Shown here piece after piece: positions 35,344 to 44,684 of a DNA stretch of 64,000 nucleotides (positions are counted from its first letter, which is position 1; each line of letters opens with the position of its first letter). Source of the stretch: Oricola sp. (GTDB lineage Bacteria; Pseudomonadota; Alphaproteobacteria; Rhizobiales; Rhizobiaceae). The position numbers and the translations under genes are program-made. The notes beneath the pieces are model-generated. The model was given only the letters and a program-made list of their open reading frames with translations. It had not been told where the DNA came from and searched no databases. The stretch covers positions 1 through 64,000 of the forward strand of contig NZ_JALEGV010000014.1 of assembly GCF_022763245.1 (NCBI RefSeq). The letters are read 5' to 3'.

Positions 35344-35804
35344 GACGCCAGCGCCTCCTCCGGCTGCGGGGCAAGCAGCGCCTGGAGGTTGACATGGGCG
35401 TGCCGCAGGGCGGCCATCGTGGCGTCGCGCTCCTCCGGCGTGAGGCCGGCGAGGATGTCGGCCCGCATGGCGGCCGATTCGGCCTGCAGGGCGGCGATCA
35501 GCGGTTTGGCGGCCTCGGTCGCGTGCACCTGCTTGGCGCGGCGGTCGTCGGGATCGGCCTCGCGCGTGACGAGGCCGCGGGCCTCCAGCTTGTCGATATA
35601 GCCGCAGGCGGTCATCGGCTCGACGCCCATGCGTTCCGCGATCCGCGTCTGCCGGCCGCCTTCCAGCGCGACGATGTGCAGGAGCGCGCGCGCCTCGCCC
35701 GGCGTGATGCCGAGGCCCGCGGAGGTGATGCGGCGTTCCAGCAATGCGCGCGTCAGGCGGGCGACGTCGGAAACGAGGAAACCGAAGGTCTGTGGGTCGG
35801 CCAA
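35340..35804 (-). CDS. MarR family transcriptional regulator, 154 aa
   Basis: Winged-helix dimeric regulator, first gene of an operon with the efflux pump. The recognition region is QTRIAERMGVEPMTACGYIDKLEARGLV followed by the wing READPDDRRAKQVHAT (residues about 52-95). Upstream, AATAAG-gcttg-CTTACT (about 35836-35852) is a plausible half-palindromic operator, and a TTGACA lies further up. Autorepression relieved by a pump substrate is the usual scheme; the ligand is unknown. Confidence 0.9.
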   Translation of the reverse strand: MADPQTFGFLVSDVARLTRALLERRITSAGLGITPGEARALLHIVALEGGRQTRIAERMGVEPMTACGYIDKLEARGLVTREADPDDRRAKQVHATEAAKPLIAALQAESAAMRADILAGLTPEERDATMAALRHAHVNLQALLAPQPEEALAS

Positions 35805-35960
35805 GGGTCCGATCTTTCATAAGGCAGGTAGATAATAAGGCTTGCTTACTATATCGGTGCTTCCTGTCAAGGTTCGTTTTAGGCCGGCCGCCTGCTTGCG
35901 CCTCCATTTTCAGGCATCTACAGCTTCTGATACGGCAGCGGGGCAGGCGGAAACGACGTC

Positions 35961-37361
35961 TTGGCGAGTGAACGGAAACCGAAGACAGGCCCGGACGTTT
36001 CGGTGACGGCCGCCGAAGGCGCCGGCGCGAACCTGGCGTCGCTACGCACGCGCCAGCGCGCCTTGCTCGCCATCGTCGGCGTCGTCATGATCGCGACTGC
36101 CGCTTCGGCGACCTGGTTCTGGATCGCCCGCGAGCGCGATCCGGCCGTTCTGACCGTGGCGACGGGGCCGCGCGGCTCGGACGCCTACAATCTGATGCGC
36201 GAGGTCGCCGACGTCGTCGCCCGTCACTCCGAGACGGTGCGGCTCGACGTCAGGGCCGCGCGCGACGCCTCGCAGAACATCGCCGAACTCAACAGGCGCG
36301 ACGTTGATGTCGCGGTCATCCGCGCCGATACGCCGGTCGTCGCCGACGTGCGGGTGATCGCGCGGCTCTATCCCGACCTGTTCCAGATCATCGTGCGCGG
36401 CGAGGCGCCGGCCTTCGAGGTCACGGATCTCGCCGGCGTGTCGGTTTCGATCCCGCAATTCGGCACCGACGCCTTCCGGTCCTTCTGGGTGCTGGGCGAC
36501 CATTACGACCTGCCGATCGACCGTTTCAAATGGACGGCGGAACCGTTCGCGAAGGGCGCGGCGCGGCTGCTGGGCGGCGAGGTCGACGCGCTGTTCACGG
36601 TGCGCTCGCTGCGCGACGCCGATCTCGTCGGCCTGTTCGAGGAGGCGCAGCTGAAACGCATCGCGTTACGATACGTGCCGGTGCCGCAGGCCGAGGCGAT
36701 CGCGCTGAAGCGGCCCTTCCTGACGGCGGCGGAAATCCCGCAGGGCGCGTTCACCGGGGCGACGCCGGTGCCGTCGCGCGACACGGCGACGGCGGCGGTG
36801 GAGAGGATCCTGGTCACGCGCGACGATGTCGATGCCGAAGCGGTCCGGGAACTGACGCGGATCCTGTTCGAACACCGGCTCGACCTGACGATCCGGTTTC
36901 CGCTGGCGTCCGCGATCAGCGCGCCGGATGTCGCGGCGGGGCTTTCGGTGCCGCTGCACGAGGGGGCGGAGCGGTTCTACGACCGCGACGCGCCGGGCTT
37001 CCTGCAGGAAAACGCCGAGCCGCTGGCCCTGCTCGTCACCGTGCTGACGCTGACCATTTCTGGGCTCTTGGCGCTGCGCTCGCGCTTCGTCTCCAACCAG
37101 AAGAACCGGGCCGACACCTACAATCACCAGCTCCTGGCGATCCGCCGGCAAGCCGAGGCGGCGGGCGATGCGGGCGACCTGCGCCGGCTGAAGCGCGAGC
37201 TCAACGCCGTGCTTGAGACGGTGGTTGTGGCGCTCGACACCGACGAGGTGACGGAGGAGGGCTTCCAGTCCTTCTCGCTCCTGTGGGACGCCGTGCGCGA
37301 GACGATCAACGACCGCATGGCGGAACTCGCGGCGCCGCAGGGGCAGACCACCTGGCATTGA
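35961..37361 (+). CDS. Membrane-anchored TAXI-family (TRAP-type) solute-binding protein, 466 aa
   Basis: TAXI proteins bind solutes for TRAP transporters. Here the binding domain (about residues 65-330; VLTVATGPRGSDAYNLM; DVAVIRADTP) is anchored by an N-terminal helix (ALLAIVGVVMIATAASATWF). It is followed by a second helix (PLALLVTVLTLTISGLLAL, about 353-371) and a cytoplasmic helical tail of about 90 residues (RADTYNHQLLAIRRQAEAAG onward). That topology is more like a sensor than a free binding protein. The start is TTG 35961. No TRAP permease gene lies nearby. Confidence 0.75.
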   Translation: MASERKPKTGPDVSVTAAEGAGANLASLRTRQRALLAIVGVVMIATAASATWFWIARERDPAVLTVATGPRGSDAYNLMREVADVVARHSETVRLDVRAARDASQNIAELNRRDVDVAVIRADTPVVADVRVIARLYPDLFQIIVRGEAPAFEVTDLAGVSVSIPQFGTDAFRSFWVLGDHYDLPIDRFKWTAEPFAKGAARLLGGEVDALFTVRSLRDADLVGLFEEAQLKRIALRYVPVPQAEAIALKRPFLTAAEIPQGAFTGATPVPSRDTATAAVERILVTRDDVDAEAVRELTRILFEHRLDLTIRFPLASAISAPDVAAGLSVPLHEGAERFYDRDAPGFLQENAEPLALLVTVLTLTISGLLALRSRFVSNQKNRADTYNHQLLAIRRQAEAAGDAGDLRRLKRELNAVLETVVVALDTDEVTEEGFQSFSLLWDAVRETINDRMAELAAPQGQTTWH

Positions 37362-37445
37362 CGCGACCCGGGGCGATGGCCATCTTGGCAATCCCGCCCC
37401 GATGACCTAGCTGACAGTGAAACCGACCCGAACCGAGGTGTCTTC

Positions 37446-39488
37446 ATGACCGCGACCCGCGCTGATTCCCCCCTGACCACCTGGACCGGACCTGAGGGCC
37501 TGCCCGATTTCGGCGCGATCGAGGACACCGATTTCGAGCCGACGATCCGCGCGGCGTTCGAGACGCATCTTTCCGAGATCGAGGCGATCGCCAACGACCC
37601 GGCGGCGCCGACCTTCGAGAACACGATCGAGGCGCTGGAAAAGGCGGGCGAGGACCTGTCGCGGGTTTCGGCGATCTTCTTCAATCGCGCCGGGTCGCAC
37701 ACCAACGACGTGATCCGCACGGTCGAGCGCACGGTGTCGCCGCTCTATGCGCGCCACCGCACGGCGATCGCCATGAACGGCACGCTGTTCCAGCGGGTCG
37801 ACGCGCTGTGGGCGGCGCGCGACACGCTGGGGCTCACCACCGAACAGCTGCGCGTTCTGGAAAGGCGCTGGAAGGGCTTCGTGCGGTCCGGCGCGGCGCT
37901 TCAGGGCGACGACCAGACGCGGTTCGCCGAAATCACCGAACGGCTCGCCTCGCTCGGCACGCAATTCGGCCAGAACGTGCTCAAGGACGAATCCGACTGG
38001 ATGCTGCTTCTGGACGACGAGGCCGATCTCGCCGGCCTGCCGGGCTGGCTGGTCGACGCGCTCGCCTCGGTCGCAGAAGAGCGTGGCCATGCCGGCAAGC
38101 ACGCCGTGTCCCTCTCGCGCTCCATCGCGGACCCGTTCCTGACCTATTCGACGCGGCGGGACCTGCGCGAGAAGGTCTACACGGCCTGGCTGGCGCGCGG
38201 CGAGAACGGCGGCGAGACGGACAATAGCGACGTCATCGCCGAAACGCTGGCGCTGCGGCGCGAACAGGCCGCGCTGCTCGGCTATGCGACCTATGCCGCC
38301 TACAAGCTCGACGACACGATGGCCAAGACGCCGGACAATGTCAGCCATCTGCTGGAGACCGTCTGGGACAAGGCGGTCGCCCGCGCCAACGAGGAGGCCG
38401 AGGACATTGCCGGGCTGATCGCGGAGGAAGGCCACAACCATCCGCCGGCGAAATGGGACTGGCGGCACTACGCCGAGAAGATCCGCCAGCAGCGCTTCGA
38501 TTTCTCCGACGACGACGTCAAGCCCTACATGCAGCTCGAAAAGATCATCCAGGCGTCCTTCGCGGTGGCGACGCGGCTCTTCGGCGTCACCTTCGAGGAG
38601 GTGAAGGGCGTGACGCTCTACCATCCCGACGCGCGGCTCTGGCAGGTGAAGAACCCGGACGGCTCGCACCGCGCGCTGTTCATCGGCGACTATTTCGCCC
38701 GCCCGTCGAAGCGCTCCGGCGCATGGATGAGCGCGCTGCAGATGCAGTCGCGGCTCCTCGACGAGACGCCGATCATCCTCAACACGATGAATTTCGCCAA
38801 GCCGCCGAAGGGCAAGCCCGCCTTCCTGTCCTTTGACGACGCGCGCACGCTGTTCCACGAATTCGGCCATGCGCTGCACGGGATGCTCTCGGAGGTGACC
38901 TATCCCTCCGTCTCGGGCACGTCCGTGAGCCGCGATTTCGTCGAACTGCCCTCGCAGCTCTACGAGCACTGGCTGACCGTGCCGGAGGTGCTCAACACCT
39001 ATGCCGTGCATTTCGAGACCGGCGAGCCCATGCCGAAGACGCTGCTCGACAAGGTGCTGGCGGCGCAGACCTTCAATGCGGGCTTCGCGACGGTGGAATA
39101 CACGGCCAGCGCGCTGGTCGACATGGCCTATCACGCCCGCGGCGACGCGCCGGCAAAGCCGCTCGAATTTGAGGCAAAGGTTCTGGAAGACATCAAGATC
39201 CCCGACGCGATCGCCATGCGGCACCGCTCGCCGCATTTCCAGCACATCTTCGCCGGCGACGGCTACGCGGCCGGCTACTATTCCTACATGTGGTCGGAGG
39301 TGATGGACGCCGACGCCTTCGCGGCCTTCGAGGAGACCGGCGATCCGTTCAATCCGGCGATCGCCGAGAAGCTGAAGACCCACATCTATTCGTCCGGCGG
39401 CACGGTCGATCCCGAAGACGCCTACAAGGCCTTTCGCGGCCGCCTGCCGACGCCGGACGCCATGCTGAAAGGGCGCGGCCTGGTCTGA
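37446..39488 (+). CDS. M3 family metallopeptidase (oligopeptidase A / dipeptidyl carboxypeptidase type), 680 aa
   Basis: Cytoplasmic zinc peptidase that degrades short peptides. The zinc site is HEFGH (H471-H475) in ARTLFHEFGHALHGML; the third ligand Glu lies in SVSRDFVELPSQ, about 25 residues later. Substrate-binding elements HIFAGDGYAAGYYSYMW are also present. Length of 680 aa matches OpdA and Dcp; I cannot separate the two by eye. GAGGTG lies 6 bases before the ATG. Confidence 0.92.
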   Translation: MTATRADSPLTTWTGPEGLPDFGAIEDTDFEPTIRAAFETHLSEIEAIANDPAAPTFENTIEALEKAGEDLSRVSAIFFNRAGSHTNDVIRTVERTVSPLYARHRTAIAMNGTLFQRVDALWAARDTLGLTTEQLRVLERRWKGFVRSGAALQGDDQTRFAEITERLASLGTQFGQNVLKDESDWMLLLDDEADLAGLPGWLVDALASVAEERGHAGKHAVSLSRSIADPFLTYSTRRDLREKVYTAWLARGENGGETDNSDVIAETLALRREQAALLGYATYAAYKLDDTMAKTPDNVSHLLETVWDKAVARANEEAEDIAGLIAEEGHNHPPAKWDWRHYAEKIRQQRFDFSDDDVKPYMQLEKIIQASFAVATRLFGVTFEEVKGVTLYHPDARLWQVKNPDGSHRALFIGDYFARPSKRSGAWMSALQMQSRLLDETPIILNTMNFAKPPKGKPAFLSFDDARTLFHEFGHALHGMLSEVTYPSVSGTSVSRDFVELPSQLYEHWLTVPEVLNTYAVHFETGEPMPKTLLDKVLAAQTFNAGFATVEYTASALVDMAYHARGDAPAKPLEFEAKVLEDIKIPDAIAMRHRSPHFQHIFAGDGYAAGYYSYMWSEVMDADAFAAFEETGDPFNPAIAEKLKTHIYSSGGTVDPEDAYKAFRGRLPTPDAMLKGRGLV

Positions 39489-39536
39489 CGCCCATGCGAC
39501 CGAGGTGACGACGGCCACCTCGGCGTCATCGGCGCG

Positions 39537-40520
39537 CTATTTCGTCTTTTCCAGATGGCCGCCGAAGGCGAAGCGCATCGCCGACAGCATCCGGTCGGCG
39601 AAGTCGGATTCGCCGCGCGAGGAAAAGCGCTGAAACAGGGCGGCCGAGAGCACCGGGACCGGCACGGAGGTGTCGATCGCCGCGTCGATGGTCCATCGGC
39701 CCTCGCCGGAATCCGACACGTGCCCGTCATAGCCGGCCAGCGCCGGATCGCGCTGCAGCGCCTCGGCCGTCAGGTCGAGCAGCCAGGACGAGACGACGCT
39801 GCCATGGCGCCAGACCTCGGCGATCTCGGCGACGTCGAGGTCGAAGCGGTACTGTTCGGGGTGTTCCAGGGGCGTGGTCTCGGCATCGACCGCGCGGTCC
39901 GTCGCGCCGGCATTGGCCGCTCTCAGCAGGTTCATGCCCTCCGCATAGGCCGCCATCATGCCGTATTCGATGCCGTTATGGACCATCTTGACGAAATGGC
40001 CGGCGCCGGGCGGGCCGCAATGCAGATAGCCGCGTTGGGCCGGCGTCTCGCCGTCGCCGCCGGGCGCGAGCGCGGCGAAGACCGGGTCCAGATGGCGCAC
40101 GGCGTCCGTCTCGCCGCCGATCATCAGGCAATAGCCCCGCTCCAGCCCCCAGACGCCGCCGCTGGTGCCGACGTCGATGAAACGGATGCCGGAGGCCTCG
40201 AGCGTTCCGGCGATCTCGATGGCGCCGGTGTAGCGCGAATTGCCGCCGTCGATGATGATGTCGCCGGGCTGCATCAGCGCCGCGAGCTTTTCCACCGTCT
40301 CGCCGACCAGGGCCGCCGGCAGCATGATCCAGACCGCCCGCGGCGGCTGGAGCTGGGCGACGAGCGCCTCCAGGCTGTCGGCGCCGAGCGCGCCCTCTGC
40401 CGTCAGTGCCGCGACGGCCTCGGCGTGGATGTCGTGGACGACGCATTCATGGCCGGCGCGCATCAGCCTGCGCGCCATGTTGCCGCCCATCCGCCCAAGC
40501 CCGATCATTCCTATCCGCAT
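39537..40520 (-). CDS. gnd: 6-phosphogluconate dehydrogenase, decarboxylating (short form), 327 aa
   Basis: Oxidises 6-phosphogluconate to ribulose 5-phosphate and CO2. The Rossmann site is MIGLGRMGGNMARRL (residues 5-19); the substrate motif is DVGTSGGVWGLERGYC; the catalytic Lys and Asn are in HFVKMVHNGIEYGMM. At 327 aa it is the short, YqeC/Zwf-associated type rather than the 470-aa Gnd. AAGGA lies 9 bases before the ATG. No zwf or pgl neighbours are seen. Confidence 0.9.
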   Translation of the reverse strand: MRIGMIGLGRMGGNMARRLMRAGHECVVHDIHAEAVAALTAEGALGADSLEALVAQLQPPRAVWIMLPAALVGETVEKLAALMQPGDIIIDGGNSRYTGAIEIAGTLEASGIRFIDVGTSGGVWGLERGYCLMIGGETDAVRHLDPVFAALAPGGDGETPAQRGYLHCGPPGAGHFVKMVHNGIEYGMMAAYAEGMNLLRAANAGATDRAVDAETTPLEHPEQYRFDLDVAEIAEVWRHGSVVSSWLLDLTAEALQRDPALAGYDGHVSDSGEGRWTIDAAIDTSVPVPVLSAALFQRFSSRGESDFADRMLSAMRFAFGGHLEKTK

Positions 40521-40642
40521 CCCGTCCCGTCCTTGCTGATTGTGCCGATCCGTTCCAAATAGAGCCTAGGCGACGTCCTGTCAGTCAAGTGCTGCGGGCA
40601 CGGATTGGCATTGCGGCGTCGCGACAAGCCGGGGTGAGCGCT

Positions 40643-41728
40643 ATGCAATGGTCGTTTCCGATCGCCAGGGTCGCGGGCAGCGAGATCCGCATCCATCTGA
40701 CATTCTTCCTGCTGCTGTTGTGGATCGGCATCGCCTATTTCCAGGAGGGCGGCGCGTCGGCGGCGGTGGAGGGCGTGGCGTTCATCATCGCGGTCTTTGC
40801 CTGCGTGGTGCTGCACGAACTCGGTCACGCCATCGCCGCGCGGCGCTACGGCATCAACACGCCGAAGATCACTTTGTTGCCGATCGGCGGCGTGGCGCAA
40901 TTGGAGCGCATGCCGGAAAAGCCGATGGAAGAGGTGGTGGTCGCCATCGCCGGGCCGCTGGTGAATGTCGCGATCGCGGTGGTGCTGGTCCTGATCCTCG
41001 GCGCCTATCCCGACGTGACGGCGCTCTCCGAGATCGAGAACCCGTCCTTCGGCTTCCTGTCACGGCTCGCGGTGATCAACATCGCGCTGGTGCTGTTCAA
41101 CCTGATCCCGGCCTTTCCGATGGATGGCGGGCGGGTGCTGCGGGCGCTGCTCGCGATGCGCTTCTCACGGGTGCGGGCGACCGAGATCGCCGCGACCGTG
41201 GGGCAGGTCATGTCCTTCGTCTTCGGCTTTCTCGGCCTCCTGACGGGCAATGTGCTGCTGATCTTCGTGGCGATCTTCGTCTATATCGCCGCGACGTCGG
41301 AGGCCCAGGCGACGACGTTCCAGGCGGTCGCCGCGCGGGTCCCGGTGCGTGAAGGCATGATCACCCATTACGATGCGCTCGGTCCGGCCTCGACGCTTGG
41401 CGACGCCGCCGACGCGCTGTTGCGGACGACGCAGCACGAGTTTCCGGTGATCGACGGCGGCGGCAATCTGCGCGGCGTCCTGACCCGCTCGGGCCTCGTC
41501 GCCGGCTTGCAGGAGCGCGGCCGCGACGCGCCGGTGCACGAGGTGATGACGCGCGACATTCCGACCGTCCTGGAAACGGCCATGCTGGACCTCGCCTTCA
41601 AGGCGCTGCAGGGCGGGCAGGCGCCGGCGGTCGGCGTGACGGACCGCCAGGGGCGGCTCGTCGGCTATGTGACGAGCGAGAATATCGGCGAATTGATGCT
41701 GGTCAGCGAGGCGGCTCAGCGCCGCTGA
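40643..41728 (+). CDS. Site-2 protease family (M50) membrane metalloprotease with CBS domains, 361 aa
   Basis: Intramembrane zinc protease. HELGH (H58-H62) in VVLHELGHAIAARRYG and the distal NLIPAFPMDGGRVLRAL, with the third metal ligand Asp, are clear. Two CBS repeats occupy about 245-355 (VREGMITHYDALGPASTL; VHEVMTRDIPTVLE), suggesting adenosyl-ligand control, as in SpoIVFB-like archaeal/bacterial relatives. Start is ATG 40643. It is convergent with a small secreted-protein gene 4 bases away. Confidence 0.9.
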   Translation: MQWSFPIARVAGSEIRIHLTFFLLLLWIGIAYFQEGGASAAVEGVAFIIAVFACVVLHELGHAIAARRYGINTPKITLLPIGGVAQLERMPEKPMEEVVVAIAGPLVNVAIAVVLVLILGAYPDVTALSEIENPSFGFLSRLAVINIALVLFNLIPAFPMDGGRVLRALLAMRFSRVRATEIAATVGQVMSFVFGFLGLLTGNVLLIFVAIFVYIAATSEAQATTFQAVAARVPVREGMITHYDALGPASTLGDAADALLRTTQHEFPVIDGGGNLRGVLTRSGLVAGLQERGRDAPVHEVMTRDIPTVLETAMLDLAFKALQGGQAPAVGVTDRQGRLVGYVTSENIGELMLVSEAAQRR

Positions 41729-41732
41729 GGCA

Positions 41733-41984
41733 TTACCGGTCGGGGTAGCATTTCAGCGGGATTTCCGGCCACTCGGCCTGCTCGCAACCCGCGATCGCCC
41801 GGCGTTCCCTGAACGAGGTGCTGACGGGTCCGGTCACCATCGGATCGACGCCATGGGGCGCGTCGGCGAAGGCGAGTTCGGTCTCCGTCGGCGCGGTGTC
41901 GACCGCGCCCGGATCGAATGCGCCGCCCACGATGGCCACCGCGGCGGACAGGACAAAGGCGTTCAGGATGTGCAGCAGTGACAT
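41733..41984 (-). CDS. Small exported or membrane-anchored hypothetical protein, 83 aa
   Basis: Begins with a hydrophobic segment (LLHILNAFVLSAAVAIVGGAF) that may be an uncleaved anchor or signal, followed by an acidic exported part with two Cys near the end (GCEQAEW; KCYPDR) that could pair. AGGAGA lies 7 bases before the ATG, good support that this is a gene. Family not recognised. Confidence 0.65.
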   Translation of the reverse strand: MSLLHILNAFVLSAAVAIVGGAFDPGAVDTAPTETELAFADAPHGVDPMVTGPVSTSFRERRAIAGCEQAEWPEIPLKCYPDR

Positions 41985-42021
41985 GGATCGTTCTCCTGAC
42001 GTGCAAAATGCGCCTAATCGG

Positions 42022-42036
42022 TTAACACTTCGTTAG
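42022..42036. promoter_or_regulatory. CtrA-box-like sequence between typA and the small exported protein
   Basis: TTAA-cacttcg-TTAG; the CtrA consensus is TTAA-N7-TTAA, so there is one mismatch. It lies 38 bases before the small-protein start and about 130 before typA. A single degenerate site is weak evidence. Confidence 0.3.
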
Positions 42037-42073
42037 GGAAAGGGTTCCACGAGGCGCGAAGCGAAAGACTCCC

Positions 42074-42089
42074 TTTCGCATCTGCGAAA
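42074..42089. repeat. Palindrome in the typA leader
   Basis: TTTCGCA-tc-TGCGAAA, perfect 7-base arms, 74 bases before the typA ATG. It may be an operator or a small RNA hairpin; no T tract for a terminator in the plus direction. Confidence 0.45.
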
Positions 42090-42162
42090 AAGCCTGTATG
42101 AGCGCGGCAACGCAACGCCGGGCGAAACCACTCGCCTGCGCCTCCATTTCCGGATTTCGAAC

Positions 42163-43983
42163 ATGGCCCTCCGCAATATCGCGATCATCGCGCATGTCGA
42201 CCATGGCAAAACCACGCTCGTCGACGAACTTCTGAAGCAATCCGGTGTCTACCGGGACAATGAGCGCGTTCAGGAACGCGCCATGGATTCCGGCGACATC
42301 GAAAAGGAACGCGGCATCACCATCCTCGCCAAGGCGACCTCGGTGGAATGGAAGGGCACGCGCATCAACATCGTCGACACGCCCGGCCACGCCGATTTCG
42401 GCGGCGAGGTGGAGCGTATCCTGTCGATGGTGGACGGCGCCATCGTGCTGGTGGATGCCGCCGAGGGGCCGATGCCGCAGACGAAATTCGTCGTCGGCAA
42501 GGCGCTGAAGGTCGGGCTTCGGCCGATCGTGGCGATCAACAAGATCGACCGTCCGGACGGGCGCGCCGACGAGGTGATCAACGAGGTCTTCGACCTGTTC
42601 GCCGCACTCGACGCGACCGACGAGCAGCTCGATTTCCCGATCCTCTACGGCTCCGGGCGCAATGGCTGGATGGCCGACACCCCGGACAAGCCGGCCGACG
42701 CTTCGCTCGAGCCGCTGTTCGATCTGGTCCTGAAGCATGTCCCCGAGCCGACCGTGGCCGAGGGGCCTTTCCGGATGATCGGCACCATCCTGGAGGCCAA
42801 TCCGTTCCTCGGGCGCATCATCACCGGCCGGATCCAGTCCGGGTCCGTCAAGCCGAACCAGCCGGTGAAGGTTCTCAACGGCGAAGGCAAGCTCGTCGAG
42901 AACGGCCGTATCTCGAAGATCCTCGCTTTCCGCGGGCTGGAGCGGCAGCCGGTCGAAGAGGCGCAGGCGGGCGACATCGTCGCGATTGCCGGCCTGTCGA
43001 AGGGCACTGTCGCCGACACGTTCTGCGATCCGTCGGTCACCGAGGCGTTGCAAGCGCAGCCGATCGACCCGCCGACCGTGACGATGAGCTTCCTTGTCAA
43101 CGATTCGCCGCTTGCCGGCACCGAAGGCGACAAGGTGACGAGCCGGGTCATCCGCGATCGCCTGCTCAAGGAAGCCGAGGGCAACGTAGCGCTGAAGATC
43201 GAAGAGGCGGAAGGCAAGGATTCCTTCTATGTCTCGGGCCGTGGCGAATTGCAGCTGGCCGTCCTGATCGAGACGATGCGCCGCGAGGGTTTCGAACTCG
43301 CCGTGTCGCGTCCGCGCGTCGTCATGCACAAGGACGAAAACGGCACGCTGATGGAGCCGATCGAGGAAGTCGTCATCGACGTCGATGAGGAACATTCCGG
43401 CGTCGTCGTGCAGAAGATGTCGGAGCGCAAGGCCGAGATGGCCGAGCTGCGCCCCTCCGGCGGCGATCGCGTTCGCCTGGTCTTCTACGCACCGACGCGC
43501 GGCCTGATCGGCTACCAGTCGGAGCTCCTGACCGATACGCGCGGCACCGCCGTGATGAACCGCCTGTTCCATGACTATCAGCCCTACAAGGGCGAGATCG
43601 GCGGACGCATCAATGGCGTGCTTCTGTCCAACCAGCCCGGCGAAGCCGTCGCCTACGCGATGTTCAACCTGGAGGATCGCGGTCCGATGATCATCGATCC
43701 GGGCGACAAGGTTTACCAGGGCATGATCATCGGCATTCACACCCGCGACAACGACCTCGAAGTGAACGTGCTGAAGGGCAAGCAGTTGACCAACATCCGT
43801 TCGGCCGGCAAGGACGAGGCCGTCAAGCTGACGCCGCCGATCAAGATGACGCTCGACCGCGCGCTGTCGTGGATTCAGGATGACGAGCTGGTGGAAGTGA
43901 CGCCGAAGAACATTCGCCTTCGCAAGACGTATCTCGATCCGAACGACCGCAAGCGGTTCGAGAAGACCCGCGCGACGGCCTGA
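42163..43983 (+). CDS. typA: Ribosome-associated GTPase TypA/BipA, 606 aa
   Basis: Translational GTPase linked to ribosome assembly and stress adaptation. G1 is AHVDHGKTT (residues 10-18), G2 lies in [11 protein letters not shown]3 is DTPGHADF and G4 is NKIDRPD. EF-G-like domains III and V follow ([33 protein letters not shown]), and the C-terminal TypA-specific domain carries [10 protein letters not shown]. Length is standard. Its TGA overlaps the ATG of a CAT-like gene by one base. Confidence 0.97.
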   Translation: MALRNIAIIAHVDHGKTTLVDELLKQSGVYRDNERVQERAMDSGDIEKERGITILAKATSVEWKGTRINIVDTPGHADFGGEVERILSMVDGAIVLVDAAEGPMPQTKFVVGKALKVGLRPIVAINKIDRPDGRADEVINEVFDLFAALDATDEQLDFPILYGSGRNGWMADTPDKPADASLEPLFDLVLKHVPEPTVAEGPFRMIGTILEANPFLGRIITGRIQSGSVKPNQPVKVLNGEGKLVENGRISKILAFRGLERQPVEEAQAGDIVAIAGLSKGTVADTFCDPSVTEALQAQPIDPPTVTMSFLVNDSPLAGTEGDKVTSRVIRDRLLKEAEGNVALKIEEAEGKDSFYVSGRGELQLAVLIETMRREGFELAVSRPRVVMHKDENGTLMEPIEEVVIDVDEEHSGVVVQKMSERKAEMAELRPSGGDRVRLVFYAPTRGLIGYQSELLTDTRGTAVMNRLFHDYQPYKGEIGGRINGVLLSNQPGEAVAYAMFNLEDRGPMIIDPGDKVYQGMIIGIHTRDNDLEVNVLKGKQLTNIRSAGKDEAVKLTPPIKMTLDRALSWIQDDELVEVTPKNIRLRKTYLDPNDRKRFEKTRATA

Positions 43984-44624
43984 TGGCCGAGCGCGAGATC
44001 GACCTGACGACCTGGCCGCGGGCGGAGGCGTTCCGGTTCTTCCGGACCTTCCAGCGGCCGCAATATTCGATCACGTCGCGGCTCGACGTCACCCGGCTGG
44101 TGACGGAGCTGAAGCCGGCCGGGGTGTCCGCCTATCGCGCCTGCATCTATGCGATCGGCGTCGGCATCCACGCCGTGCCGGAACTGAGGACGCGGTTTCG
44201 CGGCGATACGGTCGTCGAACATGACCGGGTGGCGCTGTCGATGACCGTGCCGCTCGCAAATGGCGGCTTCACCTATGGCTATGTGCCCTTCGATCCGGAC
44301 TGGCGCGTCTTCGACCCGTCATGCGCGGCGGAGATCGCCCAAGCGGCCGAACGCGGCGACCTCGGCGCCAATGAGGGCTTTCGCGACGACGTCGCCTATC
44401 TGTCCTGTCTGCCGTGGCTGGATTTCACCAATCTGACCAACGCGATGCCCGGACCCGACGACTGCATTCCGCGCGTGTCGTGGGGCAAGTTCACCGAGGA
44501 CGGCTGGGGCCGCCATTCGGTGGCGATGACGATCGAGGCGCATCACGCGCTGGTCGACGGGCGCCATCTCGGCCTCTATTTCGAGGCCGCGCAGGAGGCG
44601 GTGAACGCCATTTCCGCTCTCTAG
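43983..44624 (+). CDS. Chloramphenicol acetyltransferase-like protein (type A family), 213 aa
   Basis: Trimeric acyltransferase of the classical CAT fold. The catalytic HHALVDG (H187-H188), the conserved SWGKF, the N-terminal YSITSRLDVTRLV and the substrate-side FTYGYVPFD are all present. Length matches CAT (about 215 aa). The ATG overlaps the typA stop (TGATG at 43981-43985), a coupling not expected for a mobile resistance gene, and base composition is local. The substrate may therefore be a native one; resistance is possible but unproven. Confidence 0.88.
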   Translation: MAEREIDLTTWPRAEAFRFFRTFQRPQYSITSRLDVTRLVTELKPAGVSAYRACIYAIGVGIHAVPELRTRFRGDTVVEHDRVALSMTVPLANGGFTYGYVPFDPDWRVFDPSCAAEIAQAAERGDLGANEGFRDDVAYLSCLPWLDFTNLTNAMPGPDDCIPRVSWGKFTEDGWGRHSVAMTIEAHHALVDGRHLGLYFEAAQEAVNAISAL

Positions 44625-44684
44625 GCTTGCCCTCGGGCATCGTCGGGCCTACTGAGCGCTGCCTGTCCACGGAAGAACCGCGCC

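Noticed and set aside
37407-39518. 703-aa minus-strand ORF opposite the M3 peptidase
   Set aside because: The plus strand has an intact HEFGH peptidase; the opposite ORF has no recognisable domain.
43983-44624. Recently acquired chloramphenicol resistance cassette
   Set aside because: No mobile element, integron site or shift in base composition, and the gene overlaps typA by one base.
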